This document shows, in pieces, positions 10,254 to 18,654 of a stretch of DNA of 64,000 nucleotides. Within the stretch, counting starts at the first letter, position 1. The number at the start of each line of letters is the position of its first letter. Source of the stretch: Sorangium aterium (GTDB taxonomy: Bacteria > Myxococcota_A > Polyangia > Polyangiales > Polyangiaceae); the NCBI RefSeq assembly GCF_028368935.1, contig NZ_JAQNDK010000007.1:372001-436000 (forward strand), given 5' to 3'. The notes below the pieces were generated by a model. That model was not told where the DNA came from and searched no databases. It saw only the letters and a program-made list of their open reading frames with translations. Made by a program: the position numbers and the translations under genes.

Positions 10254-11515
10254 GCGGACTCCCCGCCAGAGTGCTGCTGGATGTAATACCGCCAGCGCAC
10301 CAGGAAGGGATCCATCTCGGGGAGCGCGCGAAGGAGCGCCTCGTTGACGCGCCGGACCTCGGCCGCATCAGGGCTCGAGTCTCCGAGCAGCTGCCGCGCA
10401 TGGCGCAGCACGGCCTCTGCCTCTGCGGACGTCGCGGCGCCGAGATCGAACACGTCGGACATCAGCCAGCGGTTGACGTCCCCCCGTTTGTGCCACGCGT
10501 CCTGCGCGATCTGCACGGCGCCGTCCACGAGATCGAGCTTCCAGAGCGCGTCAGCTTCGGGATCGAACAGCGGTTCCACGGACGCGAGCACCAGCGGGGA
10601 GTGCGTGGCGGCGATCACCTGGACGCGCGGCGCATGCGCGTCCCACGCGCCGATCGTCCTGAGGAGCCCCGGGAGCACCGCGCGTTGCCACCTGGGGTGG
10701 AGGTGGGTCTCGGGCTCGTCGATGAGCAGGATGACCTGTTCCGAGAGCGGGAGGGCCTGTCGCCGCGCCGCCTCCTCGTGCTCCGAGAACGCCCAGGTTA
10801 GAAGGTACGCCAGCTTGAGCATGCGCTGCATTCCGGCCGCGGCGAAGATCACCGGTACCTCGTCGCCGTAAGGCATCTTGATCGTGGGGACGTCGCGCAC
10901 GTCCTCCAGAAAGGGCCGCGTGGGTTTGCCGGCCTCCATGGGCCGCTCCGGATCCTCGGACAGGGCCTCGAGCATCCGGGAGAGCATCGCGAAGCGAGGG
11001 TCATGGGACTGCTGCCAGCGGGTCCAGTCGTCGAGCAATCCCCTGCAGACCACCTGGTTGTCGCCGGTGCGGAGCTCATCGAAGACCTGACCCGGCGTAA
11101 AGTGGTAGGCGGGCAGCATCTCCCGCTCGCTGCCGTCCACGCCGCGGTAGAGGCGGTAGTTCTTCGCCGGATCCCAGACCGAGAACGCCCCGTCCGCGCG
11201 CGCGTAGAGGACGAGGCCGGGGTTCGATGGCCGCCCTCGCCTTCGCTTCCAATCCTGGGCCTTCGCGATCCAGGGGGACACGTCCTCGGTGAGCCCCTTG
11301 GTCCCGTCGAAGGCGAACCCGATGGACGCGTCGGGCCGCCTGGGGACAGCGGGGTACTGCGGCCAGGTCCGCGTGAGCGCCCACCAGGCGACATCGAGGA
11401 GGAACGACTTGCCGAGGCCGTTGTCGCCGGTGAGGAGGTTCAGCCGTCCCGCGAGCGGCCCGAACGTGAGCTTGTCGGCCGGACCGATGCCGTTGAGCTC
11501 CAGCTGTCTAAGCAT
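10250..11515 (-). CDS. AAA/ABC-type ATPase, PtuA-like (Septu-type sensor/regulator)
   Basis: 421 residues from the ATG at 11513-11515. The N-terminus (LELNGIGPADKLTFGPLAGRL) leads into Walker A, GDNGLGKS (30-37). AAAGMQRMLKLAYLL (about 225-239) is the ABC-signature region, VILLIDEPETHLHPRW (261-276) is Walker B with its catalytic Glu, and ATHSPLV (303-309) carries the H-loop. This order is that of OLD/RecF-like AAA_21/AAA_15 ATPases, including PtuA. Its stop overlaps the HNH start by four bases, and its start overlaps the stop of the small upstream ORF by eight bases (ATGCTTAG), so all three are coupled. The pairing with an HNH nuclease is the main ground for a phage-defence role; function is inferred. 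Confidence 0.82.
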   Translation of the reverse strand: MLRQLELNGIGPADKLTFGPLAGRLNLLTGDNGLGKSFLLDVAWWALTRTWPQYPAVPRRPDASIGFAFDGTKGLTEDVSPWIAKAQDWKRRRGRPSNPGLVLYARADGAFSVWDPAKNYRLYRGVDGSEREMLPAYHFTPGQVFDELRTGDNQVVCRGLLDDWTRWQQSHDPRFAMLSRMLEALSEDPERPMEAGKPTRPFLEDVRDVPTIKMPYGDEVPVIFAAAGMQRMLKLAYLLTWAFSEHEEAARRQALPLSEQVILLIDEPETHLHPRWQRAVLPGLLRTIGAWDAHAPRVQVIAATHSPLVLASVEPLFDPEADALWKLDLVDGAVQIAQDAWHKRGDVNRWLMSDVFDLGAATSAEAEAVLRHARQLLGDSSPDAAEVRRVNEALLRALPEMDPFLVRWRYYIQQHSGGESA

Positions 11516-11786
11516 CGTGTTCTCTGGTGAGCAGCGGGCGCGAGCTTCCGCGCGCGCGGAGCGCGCCTGCTTCAGTCGTTGCCATCGTCGTCCAGTTTGC
11601 CCGCGTCTCGTACCACCGCCACCCGCGCGTGCGCTCGTCCTCCGTGCGGACGCGGTTGAGCTCGACCAGCCGCGCCAGGACCTCGTCGCGCACCTGGTTG
11701 TCGGCAGCGCCCCGGGCGACGTCATCGACGAGGTAGAGGCGCGAGCGCATGCGTAAGAAATTGCCCTGCTGCGGGATGAACGACAC
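11508..11786 (-). CDS. Small unknown protein overlapping the PtuA-like ATPase gene
   Basis: 92 residues from a GTG at 11784-11786; an internal ATG (MRSRLYLVDD) is an alternative start. It is charged, with no membrane segment, Cys pair or signal. The middle part (LVDDVARGAADNQVRDEVLARLVELN) should be helical, followed by a Trp-rich RTRGWRWYETRANW. Its TAG stop lies inside the ATG of the ATPase gene, an overlap typical of subunits made in fixed ratio. I do not recognise the family. It could be an accessory, specificity or antitoxin-like part of the Septu-like cassette, or a non-conserved ORF; only comparison with homologous loci can tell. Confidence 0.55.
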   Translation of the reverse strand: MSFIPQQGNFLRMRSRLYLVDDVARGAADNQVRDEVLARLVELNRVRTEDERTRGWRWYETRANWTTMATTEAGALRARGSSRPLLTREHDA

Positions 11787-11823
11787 GGGCGCATCCTAGG
11801 ATGCGAGGGCACCCAGGAGAAAG

Positions 11824-12080
11824 GACATGGGCGGGTGCCTGCTGGGCGAGGCCCCTGGGCATGTCGGACATGGGCGGGTGCCTGCTGGGCGAGGCCCCTG
11901 GGCATGTCGGACATGGGCGGGTGCCTGCTAGGCGAGGCCCCCAGGCATGTCGGACATGGGCGGGTGCCTGCTCCGTCACGGCTCCCGGGATGTCGCGACA
12001 TGGGCGGGTGCCTCGCCGAGCAGGCCCCAAGGATATCGGACATGCCCGGCGGCCTCGCCGCTCACGCCCCCCGCATGTCG
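11824..12080. repeat. Six tandem 42-44-bp repeats with palindromic ends
   Basis: Units start at 11824, 11867, 11910, 11953, 11997 and 12039, with lengths 43, 43, 43, 44, 42 and 42. The first two are identical, the third differs at a few positions, and the last three diverge in the middle. Nearly every unit opens with GACATGGGCGGGTGCCT and closes with CATGTCG or a variant, so GACATG and CATGTC can pair and each unit can fold as its own hairpin. The array lies between the stop of the 269-residue gene and the start of the Septu-like cassette, all on the minus strand. It is not a CRISPR array: there are no unique spacers. Confidence 0.9.
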
Positions 12081-12095
12081 CCGCGAGCGGTCCGG

Positions 12096-12905
12096 CTACA
12101 GCTCGGGATCGGCGCTCACCACCGGCGTGGCCGGCGCCGACGCGCTGGGCACCGTCGGCGGGCTGGGCGTGGGCGGGGCCTGCTCGGGCGCCGCGCGCCC
12201 GCGCCCGACCCGCTCGCGATCGGCGTTGAGCTTGTCGACGTAGGCGAACAGCCGCGCCTCGTGGTCGGCCGGCAGCTTGCTGCCCTCTTCCTGGATCTCG
12301 TCCCGGAGCGCCTCCCGGAACCGCCCGAGCAGCCCGACGGCGGCGCCGCGGAGCGGGCCGGTGGCCGCGGCGTTCTCGCCCGTCGCGAGGAGCGTGGCGC
12401 GCCTGCGCAGCAGGCCGTCGATGTCGTCTCCGGCCGCGACGAACGCCTTCACCCAGTCGTGCAGGGTCCCTCCGCCGGGGGTCGCGGTGGCCTTCAGCTC
12501 CGCCTTGAGCCGGGTCAGCTCGGGCCGGTTGTCGAGCGCCGCCGACGCCTCGTCCGCGTAGGGGGCGCGGAGCACGTCGAGCTTCGGGACGAACGCCTGC
12601 TGCGCGGTCGCCGCCGCTTCCTTGAGCGCCGCCGGCAAGGCGGGGTGCGCCTCGACGGCCTTGCACAGGAAGAAGACGGCCGCCCCGAGGCCGTCGTGCC
12701 GGGCGTCCGCCTCGGCGAGCTCCCTGGCCAGCGGCGACTGCGTGCCGGCGGCGTCGGGGATCGCGTCGATCTCCTTCTGCTTCGCCCTGAGCCGCGGCTC
12801 ATACAGCTTGCCTGTCGCAGACAGGCGCAGCTCATCGGCCTTGTCGGTCAAGAGATCGCGCAGCGCGAGCTTCAGGTCCCCGATCGTGAGATTGCGCAAG
12901 GTCAC
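12096..12905 (-). CDS. Unknown helical protein with Pro/Ala-rich C-terminal tail
   Basis: Up to 269 residues. The frame opens with a GTG at 12903-12905, but the only good ribosome-binding site (GGAGGTGA) overlaps that GTG. Translation may therefore begin a few codons later, for example at the TTG two codons on. The N-terminus (LTIGDLKLALRDLLTDKADELRLSA) and the rest look wholly alpha-helical, with many Leu/Ala/Glu and no membrane segment. The last about 40 residues are a low-complexity Pro/Ala/Ser tail. I recognise no domain. It is on the same strand as the Septu-like cassette and separated from it only by the tandem repeat array, so co-transcription is possible, but a link in function is not shown. 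Confidence 0.6.
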   Translation of the reverse strand: MTLRNLTIGDLKLALRDLLTDKADELRLSATGKLYEPRLRAKQKEIDAIPDAAGTQSPLARELAEADARHDGLGAAVFFLCKAVEAHPALPAALKEAAATAQQAFVPKLDVLRAPYADEASAALDNRPELTRLKAELKATATPGGGTLHDWVKAFVAAGDDIDGLLRRRATLLATGENAAATGPLRGAAVGLLGRFREALRDEIQEEGSKLPADHEARLFAYVDKLNADRERVGRGRAAPEQAPPTPSPPTVPSASAPATPVVSADPEL

Positions 12906-13180
12906 CTCCGTGAACGGCGTGATCGGCCACCCCCGCGCCGCACGGGCGGTCGAGAGGGCGAACCAAGGATTGTTGCTTGAGCATGACAGGATAACGAACT
13001 TCTCCGCATCCGGTAGTCTGAATTCGATGGCTCGGAGACGGAGCGCCTGAGGATGCGCTGAAATCGTGCTGAGAACCGGCCGGAGCTGGCGCTTTTCGCG
13101 GCGAGGACGCCCCGTCTGTTATCGGTTGTAATTGCTATTTACGATGTCGTTTACTCCCTTCGCGGCCGCGGAGGCAAGCG

Positions 13181-14083
13181 ATGACGTCCGGGTGGATGAG
13201 ACGGGTGTGGCGGCGGTGCGCGGGTTGCGTTCTCTTGCTCATGGTGGTGAGCGCGCCCCTCGGCGCGTGGGCTCGAGCGCTGACGTTGCGCCGGATAGGC
13301 GATCCCCTGCGCGCGCGGCTCACCGGCGCTCGCGGCGGCGCCGAGCTCGCGGCGGCGCTCGCCGGGGACGCCGCCGTGCTCGCGAGCGCGGGCGGCCCCG
13401 CCGGCGGCCCTGGCGGCCTCGCCGTGGTCCCGATGGTGGCCTTGCCAGCGGACGTTCGCGCCGCCGGCGCCGGCCCAGGGGCGGACCCGTGGGTCCTGTT
13501 CGACGGCCGAGGCGATACGGGCCTTCGCAGCGAAACCGGGGAGAAGGTGCGGATCCGGGTCTCGTTTCCGCAGCCCACCGCGCTCGAGGCGCTCTCGCTG
13601 TACGGGCGCAGCGAGGGCGCGCTCACGGTCCGTGCGGAGGACGGCGCCGAGCTTCAGGCCGTCTCCGGCCTCGTCGACGTGCCGCTCCACGGCACGGGCG
13701 AGCGCTGGACGCGTTTTCCCATGGCGGTCACGGCCCAGCACGTCGTCATCGAGTGGCTTCCTTCGGGCGAGCGCGGGCCGCAGGAGATCCTGTTCTGGAC
13801 TGCCGGCGCGCCCACGCGCGGCCTCTCCGAGGTGGAGCTCGCTGATCGCGTGCTCGCGGGGCGGCTCGCCGGGGCTTACCAGTTCGCGGCGATGTCCGAG
13901 CGGGCGACCGTGACGCGCACGGGCGGAGAGCAATCGTTGTCGCTCCATATGGACACCGATCCACGGGCGCTCGCGCGCGCGTTCCTCGTCTACCAGCTGG
14001 AGGGCCGCGGGCACTGGTCGAGCGTGAGCCGGCAGATCAACGGCACGGCGCCGCGCGGCGGCGCGGGCTGGTGGCCGAGGTGA
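13181..14083 (+). CDS. N-terminal part of a secreted RHS-type protein (split by frameshift)
   Basis: 300 residues. The N-terminus has a basic stretch and a signal peptide (CVLLLMVVSAPLGAWA), then a domain with DPWVLFDGRGDTGLRS and the beta-rich pattern of a discoidin/F5-8-like module. The frame ends at 14083. The RHS frame is already open from 14071 in another phase, and LVAEVIEQDAEGRL there reads as a natural continuation of SpvB/TcB-type sequence. Full-length relatives usually have a large middle section before this point. The junction at about 14065 therefore looks like an internal deletion that also shifted the frame; that is inference. As it stands, the signal peptide is separated from the RHS body. 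Confidence 0.65.
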   Translation: MTSGWMRRVWRRCAGCVLLLMVVSAPLGAWARALTLRRIGDPLRARLTGARGGAELAAALAGDAAVLASAGGPAGGPGGLAVVPMVALPADVRAAGAGPGADPWVLFDGRGDTGLRSETGEKVRIRVSFPQPTALEALSLYGRSEGALTVRAEDGAELQAVSGLVDVPLHGTGERWTRFPMAVTAQHVVIEWLPSGERGPQEILFWTAGAPTRGLSEVELADRVLAGRLAGAYQFAAMSERATVTRTGGEQSLSLHMDTDPRALARAFLVYQLEGRGHWSSVSRQINGTAPRGGAGWWPR

Positions 14084-17000
14084 TCGAGCAGGATGCCGAG
14101 GGGCGGCTGTTCAGCCGGCAGCAGGTGGCGTACCGCGCGCCCGGGGCGCAGCCGACGCTGACGGGCTCGTTCTTCCCCGAGGAAGAGCTGCGGACGATGT
14201 CGTGGTACGAGGGCAAGACGACCGACCCGAGCGCGCCTGGCAAACAGACGAGCGAGGAGCGGGACTGGGACGACCGCGGCAACCTCATCGGGGTGATCGA
14301 GCACGGCGAGCCAGGCACGCTGGAGGACGACGTCACGACCACGATCCATCACGTGACGTACGACGGGCCGCACATCGTGCGGGCGGACAGCGTCGAGGTG
14401 CGCGACAGCGCGGGGAGGCTGCTGCGGGAGCGCACCGCCGGGTACAACGAGGCGACCGGGGCGGTGGAGTGGATCACGAACACGGTGATCGGCGGCAAGG
14501 ATCCGGCGACGGGCGCGCCGTACACGGGAGACGCGTCGACGAATCCAAGATGGGAGTTCTCGCACGACGCGTACGGGAACCTGGAGCAGGCGATCGAGCC
14601 GCGGGGCTTCACGCTGACGTACGAGTACGACGATGTCGCGGAGACGTACCTCTCCCGGGTGGACGACTCGTTCGGATACTTCTCGGAGACGTCGTCGGAC
14701 TACCGTTACGGCGCGGTCAGCGCGGTGCGGGACGTCAACGGCCATGAGGTCCACTACGACTTCGACGCGTTCGGGCGGCTGCGGGCCGTGTTCGGTCCGG
14801 ACGACCCGCTGGCGGCGGCGGAGGCGACGATCGCGTTCGAGTATGCGCTTCAGCCGGGGGAGAGCGTCGCCATGCCGGCGTGGGCGCGGACGCGGCACAA
14901 GGACGTGCAGCACCCGGGGGATCCGATCGACACGGTGACGTTCATCGACGGGCTGGACCGGGTGATCCAGACGAAGAAGGACCTGGAGAAGGATCCAGGG
15001 ACGGGGGCGGCCCCGGTCGTGGGCATGAGCGTGAGCGGCCGGATGGTGCTGGATGAGCGGGGGCGCGTCTGGCAGCAGGGGCAGCCGGTGTTCGCGACGG
15101 GCGAGACCACGGCGTTCGTGGACGTGCCGCTGAAGCACCCGACGACGTTCGAGTACGACGTGCTCTCGCGCATCGTCGAGCAGAGGGAGCCGGACGAGGA
15201 GGCCGAGACCGGCGAGGCGGTGACGACGACGAGCTACGATATCGACGAGCTCGATGGCGTGGCGATGTTCGTGGCGACGGAGGTCGACCCGAAGGGGAAG
15301 GTGCGCAAGGCGTACCAGGACGTGGACAACGCGATCGTGGCGATCGAGGAGCGCAATCGGCTGCGCGGGTCGGAGGCGTGGACCACCCTGATGACGCGGT
15401 ACGGGTACAACGCGGTCGACGAGCTCGTGCGGGTGATGGACGCGCGTGGGAACGTGACGACCGCGGCGTACGACACGCTGGGGCGGATGGTGACGCTGAC
15501 GAGCCCGGACATGGGGCGTACGGAGTGGCGTTACGACCGGTCAGGCAACGTCGGGGCGCGGCAGACGGCGAAGCTCTTGGCGGAGGGCGCGGGCAAGCTG
15601 ATCCGGTACGAGTACGACTTCAACCGGCTCAGGCGGGTGAACTACCCGGACTCGGCGGACGTGACCTATGTGTACGGCGCGCCCAGCGAGGCGGGCGACG
15701 AGCACGGCAACCGGGCCGGGCGGCTGGTGGAGGAGCAGAGCGAGGCGGGGAAGAGGACGTTCTGGTATGACCGGCTGGGGAACGTGGCGAAGCTGACGAC
15801 GGAGTTCCCCCGGCTGCGGGAGCCGCACCGGGGGCCGTACCAGGCGACGATGGAGTACGCCTTCGACGCGTTCGGGCGGCTGCTGTCGATGAAGTTCCCT
15901 GGCTCCGGCGCGGAGGTGGTGACGTACGGCTACGACCGAGGTGGCCTTGTGCGGTCGGCCGTGGGAACGAACACGCAGATCAACCCGCAGCACCCGGACG
16001 AGCCGGCTGTGACGCAGTACCTGTTGCACATCGGGTACGACGAGTTCGAGCAGCGGGTGAGGGTGGTGCATGGCAACGGGATCGCGACGTCGTATCGGTA
16101 TTACGAGAAGTCGCGGCGGCTTCAGCAGATCAACGCGGACCACCGCGACCGGTACCTCGTGGAGCGCGGGCAGCCGGCGAGGGCGTTCCAGCGGATGCGG
16201 TACGAGTACGACGTGGCGGGCAACCTGGAGCGCGTGCGGAACGAGGTGCCGTACGACCAGTCGATGCCGGGCTCGGTCCTGGTGGGGCCGACGACGCAGC
16301 AGTACGGGTACGATGATCTGTATCAGCTGCTCTCGGCGAGCGGGACGTACCAGGACCGGAGAGACTGGCAGTACCGGTACCGGCTGTCGTTCTCGTACGA
16401 CGAGATTGGCAACATCCTGACCAAGGACCAGGCAAGCTACCGGTACGTGCCGCAGACGTGCCCCACGCCGGTTCCGGCTGGGTGCGACGGATGGCGCGAG
16501 GACCACGCGATCCGGGAGCAGACGTACCGGTCGGAGTACCAGTACCCGGGCCCGCAGCCGCACGCGCCGAGGCGTATCGACGAGCACCTGGTGGCGGAGT
16601 CGATGCCGTGGCCGCGGGAGATGCGGTACGACGCGAGCGGCAACCAGACCGGCTGGACGTACCGTGGCTCGGACACGCGGACGACGGACTGGAACGAGGA
16701 GAACCGGGTCACGCGGGTGAGCCAGAACGGTCAGGTGCTGTCGCGGATGCTGTACGACGGCGACGGCGAGCGGCGGGTGCACCTGCACCACGTGAGCGGC
16801 GAGGAGGAGACGGCGTACCACGACCAGCACCTGACGCTGCGGGACGGGCGGTTCGTGACGAAGCACATCTATGCGGGGCAGACGCGGATCGCGAGCAAGA
16901 TGGATCCGGACTGGTTCCGTGACCCGCCGACGCTGTACTACCACCCGGACCACCTGGGCAGCACGAGCTTCGCGTCGAACAACGAGCAGACGCTGACGCA

Positions 17001-18000
17001 GCGGGACGAGTACTTCCCGAGCGGGGAGCTGTGGATCGACGCGTCGGATTCGCGGTACGAGCTCAGGCGAGCGTACGTGTTCACGGGGAAGGAGCTCGAC
17101 CAGGCGACGGGGCTCTATTACTTCGGGGCGCGGTACTACGACCCGCGGATCAATGTGTGGCTGAGCCCGGATCCGATCCTGGACGAGTACATGGAGGGGG
17201 GGACGAGCGGAGGGGTGTTCAACCCGGGGAACCTCGGGCTGTACAGCTACACGCTGAACAACCCGGTAAACCTCGTCGACCCGGATGGGCGGCAGACGCA
17301 AGGGGCGAGCCGGAACTTCCCTCCCGGGGCCAATGGGTGCCGGCACCCGAGCTGCTTCAACGGGCCGGAGGGCGGCAAGTTCCACCAGGAGCAGATGCTG
17401 CAGCGGATGAACGCTGGCTCCGCTGCGGCGGCGGGACGCACGTCTCGCGGTATCGGGGACGGCATGCGCCGGCTGCTGTTCAGGTTCGTCATGCAGCAGC
17501 AGCAGGCTGCACGGCCGCCGGCGCAGCCAGCCGCTGCGCCGGCGCAGCCGCCGCAGGCCGCGCAGCCGGCTAAAGGCCCGCAGCCGGCGCCCGCGGCGAA
17601 GACGGCGCAGGCGGGGGCCCCTGCCCAGAAGGGCACCGAAGCCAAGTTGGGGCCACAGGGCTCACGTGGGGCACAACGTCAGGCGGTCGGTGCTGCTCGT
17701 GAGGCCGCGGCGGCCAAGCTTACTGAGGGAAAGGTTTCCGGCGAGAGAATTGAGGCACCCAATCTCGGGAGCACGGATGTTGACGTCGTGGCAAAAAACG
17801 GAGATCTTGTGATGGTTGGAGGGCCAAAAAAAGGAGATGATCTGGGCAATCTGGGACGCGTCATCAGGTTATATCAACATGCAGCAGGAGAGCGGAAGGT
17901 TGGGGTGCGAGCATGCTTCTCGGCTGATACCCCGCAAAGAGTCGTTGATTTCACTGCGAAGAGAATTGGGGCGGATAATGTGCTCAGGCTTCCGGAGTGA
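14071..18000 (+). CDS. RHS/YD-repeat polymorphic toxin with variable C-terminal tip
   Basis: 1309 residues from a GTG at 14071; the real start may lie in the upstream frame. Many YD repeats (for example YDTLGRMVTLTSPD, YDRSGNVGARQ) fill residues about 50-960 and build the beta-barrel cocoon. The RHS core ends with YYFGARYYDPR...WLSPDPIL...NLGLYSYTLNNPVNLVDPDG (Asp at about 1070), the usual autocleavage region. A Pro/Ala/Gln linker follows, then an AT-richer tip from about base 17640. The tip holds TDVDVVAKNGDLVMVGGPKK and ends in RIGADNVLRLPE, which is compatible with a restriction-endonuclease-like nuclease toxin, though I cannot assign it firmly. The downstream gene is the likely immunity partner. 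The N-terminal frameshift may block export. Confidence 0.88.
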   Translation: MAEVIEQDAEGRLFSRQQVAYRAPGAQPTLTGSFFPEEELRTMSWYEGKTTDPSAPGKQTSEERDWDDRGNLIGVIEHGEPGTLEDDVTTTIHHVTYDGPHIVRADSVEVRDSAGRLLRERTAGYNEATGAVEWITNTVIGGKDPATGAPYTGDASTNPRWEFSHDAYGNLEQAIEPRGFTLTYEYDDVAETYLSRVDDSFGYFSETSSDYRYGAVSAVRDVNGHEVHYDFDAFGRLRAVFGPDDPLAAAEATIAFEYALQPGESVAMPAWARTRHKDVQHPGDPIDTVTFIDGLDRVIQTKKDLEKDPGTGAAPVVGMSVSGRMVLDERGRVWQQGQPVFATGETTAFVDVPLKHPTTFEYDVLSRIVEQREPDEEAETGEAVTTTSYDIDELDGVAMFVATEVDPKGKVRKAYQDVDNAIVAIEERNRLRGSEAWTTLMTRYGYNAVDELVRVMDARGNVTTAAYDTLGRMVTLTSPDMGRTEWRYDRSGNVGARQTAKLLAEGAGKLIRYEYDFNRLRRVNYPDSADVTYVYGAPSEAGDEHGNRAGRLVEEQSEAGKRTFWYDRLGNVAKLTTEFPRLREPHRGPYQATMEYAFDAFGRLLSMKFPGSGAEVVTYGYDRGGLVRSAVGTNTQINPQHPDEPAVTQYLLHIGYDEFEQRVRVVHGNGIATSYRYYEKSRRLQQINADHRDRYLVERGQPARAFQRMRYEYDVAGNLERVRNEVPYDQSMPGSVLVGPTTQQYGYDDLYQLLSASGTYQDRRDWQYRYRLSFSYDEIGNILTKDQASYRYVPQTCPTPVPAGCDGWREDHAIREQTYRSEYQYPGPQPHAPRRIDEHLVAESMPWPREMRYDASGNQTGWTYRGSDTRTTDWNEENRVTRVSQNGQVLSRMLYDGDGERRVHLHHVSGEEETAYHDQHLTLRDGRFVTKHIYAGQTRIASKMDPDWFRDPPTLYYHPDHLGSTSFASNNEQTLTQRDEYFPSGELWIDASDSRYELRRAYVFTGKELDQATGLYYFGARYYDPRINVWLSPDPILDEYMEGGTSGGVFNPGNLGLYSYTLNNPVNLVDPDGRQTQGASRNFPPGANGCRHPSCFNGPEGGKFHQEQMLQRMNAGSAAAAGRTSRGIGDGMRRLLFRFVMQQQQAARPPAQPAAAPAQPPQAAQPAKGPQPAPAAKTAQAGAPAQKGTEAKLGPQGSRGAQRQAVGAAREAAAAKLTEGKVSGERIEAPNLGSTDVDVVAKNGDLVMVGGPKKGDDLGNLGRVIRLYQHAAGERKVGVRACFSADTPQRVVDFTAKRIGADNVLRLPE

Positions 18001-18006
18001 TGGCTG

Positions 18007-18564
18007 ATGTCTCAGATCTATGGAGCTGTCGAGTTTCGGGTTGGGGGCGAATGGTACGATGTTGTCAACGTTAGCAGTTTGCTCTTGCAGCATTACGACC
18101 TCAACGCATGCTTATTTGGTGTGGATAACTACGCTAATTTTGTGCCACTGTTTGCTGAGCGGGGAGTGCCTGGAGACTGTGGTGTCAATTTGAGTGAGAG
18201 AGTGGCTGAATATGTTCGTGGCGATAGTTCGCCAAGCTGGGTTGGGTATGGCGAGCTTCTTCGGGTCAACTGGGACGAATTGGCGTTGACTAGGGATCGG
18301 AGGGTTAGCGAGTTTGTTGTTTGTGGTGACGGGAGGGAGCGGTTGGCTGGAAAGTGGCTGAACAAGTCGGGGTATGACTGGGTGTGTCAGGTGCTGGAGA
18401 CTGAGCAAGAGGTGGTGGTTGGAGATCGGGTATTTCGCAGGCCTGTTTTGCGTAGGTCAGATGCGATTGTGGGAACGGAATTTGGTCTGTTAATGAAGCT
18501 CATGGGTTGTCTCGCGGAGAGATTTGGTGACGATGGGGTAAGACTTGTTGTGTGGTTTGGGTAG
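18007..18564 (+). CDS. Putative immunity protein for the RHS toxin
   Basis: 185 residues, starting 6 bp after the RHS stop. It has no signal peptide and is acidic and Trp/Val-rich (EFRVGGEWYDVVNVSSLLL, WVGYGELLRVNWDEL), fitting a small cytosolic binding protein. Its base composition is clearly less GC-rich than every flanking gene, and codons ending in A or T are common. The same shift starts inside the toxin tip, the classic sign of a toxin-immunity cassette that moved in together. I do not recognise a named Imm family, so the role rests on position and composition. It would bind and block the toxin tip in the producer cell. Confidence 0.68.
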   Translation: MSQIYGAVEFRVGGEWYDVVNVSSLLLQHYDLNACLFGVDNYANFVPLFAERGVPGDCGVNLSERVAEYVRGDSSPSWVGYGELLRVNWDELALTRDRRVSEFVVCGDGRERLAGKWLNKSGYDWVCQVLETEQEVVVGDRVFRRPVLRRSDAIVGTEFGLLMKLMGCLAERFGDDGVRLVVWFG

Positions 18565-18654
18565 AAGAAGTTTTCTGGGTGGTTCATGGTAATGCTGCGA
18601 GCGCCTGGTCTACGCCGTGCTCGCGGTGAGGGTACCTGCTGCCGTTCAACCGGG

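Noticed and set aside
10250-11515. Retron (RT + msr/msd + PtuAB)
   Set aside because: No reverse transcriptase gene is present on either strand near the ATPase/HNH pair.
11824-12080. CRISPR array
   Set aside because: The units are directly contiguous full-length repeats with no unique spacers and no cas genes nearby; it is a tandem repeat.
15541-17385. 614-codon minus-strand frame opposite the RHS gene
   Set aside because: Low-complexity Arg/Val/Pro shadow; the plus strand has clear YD repeats.
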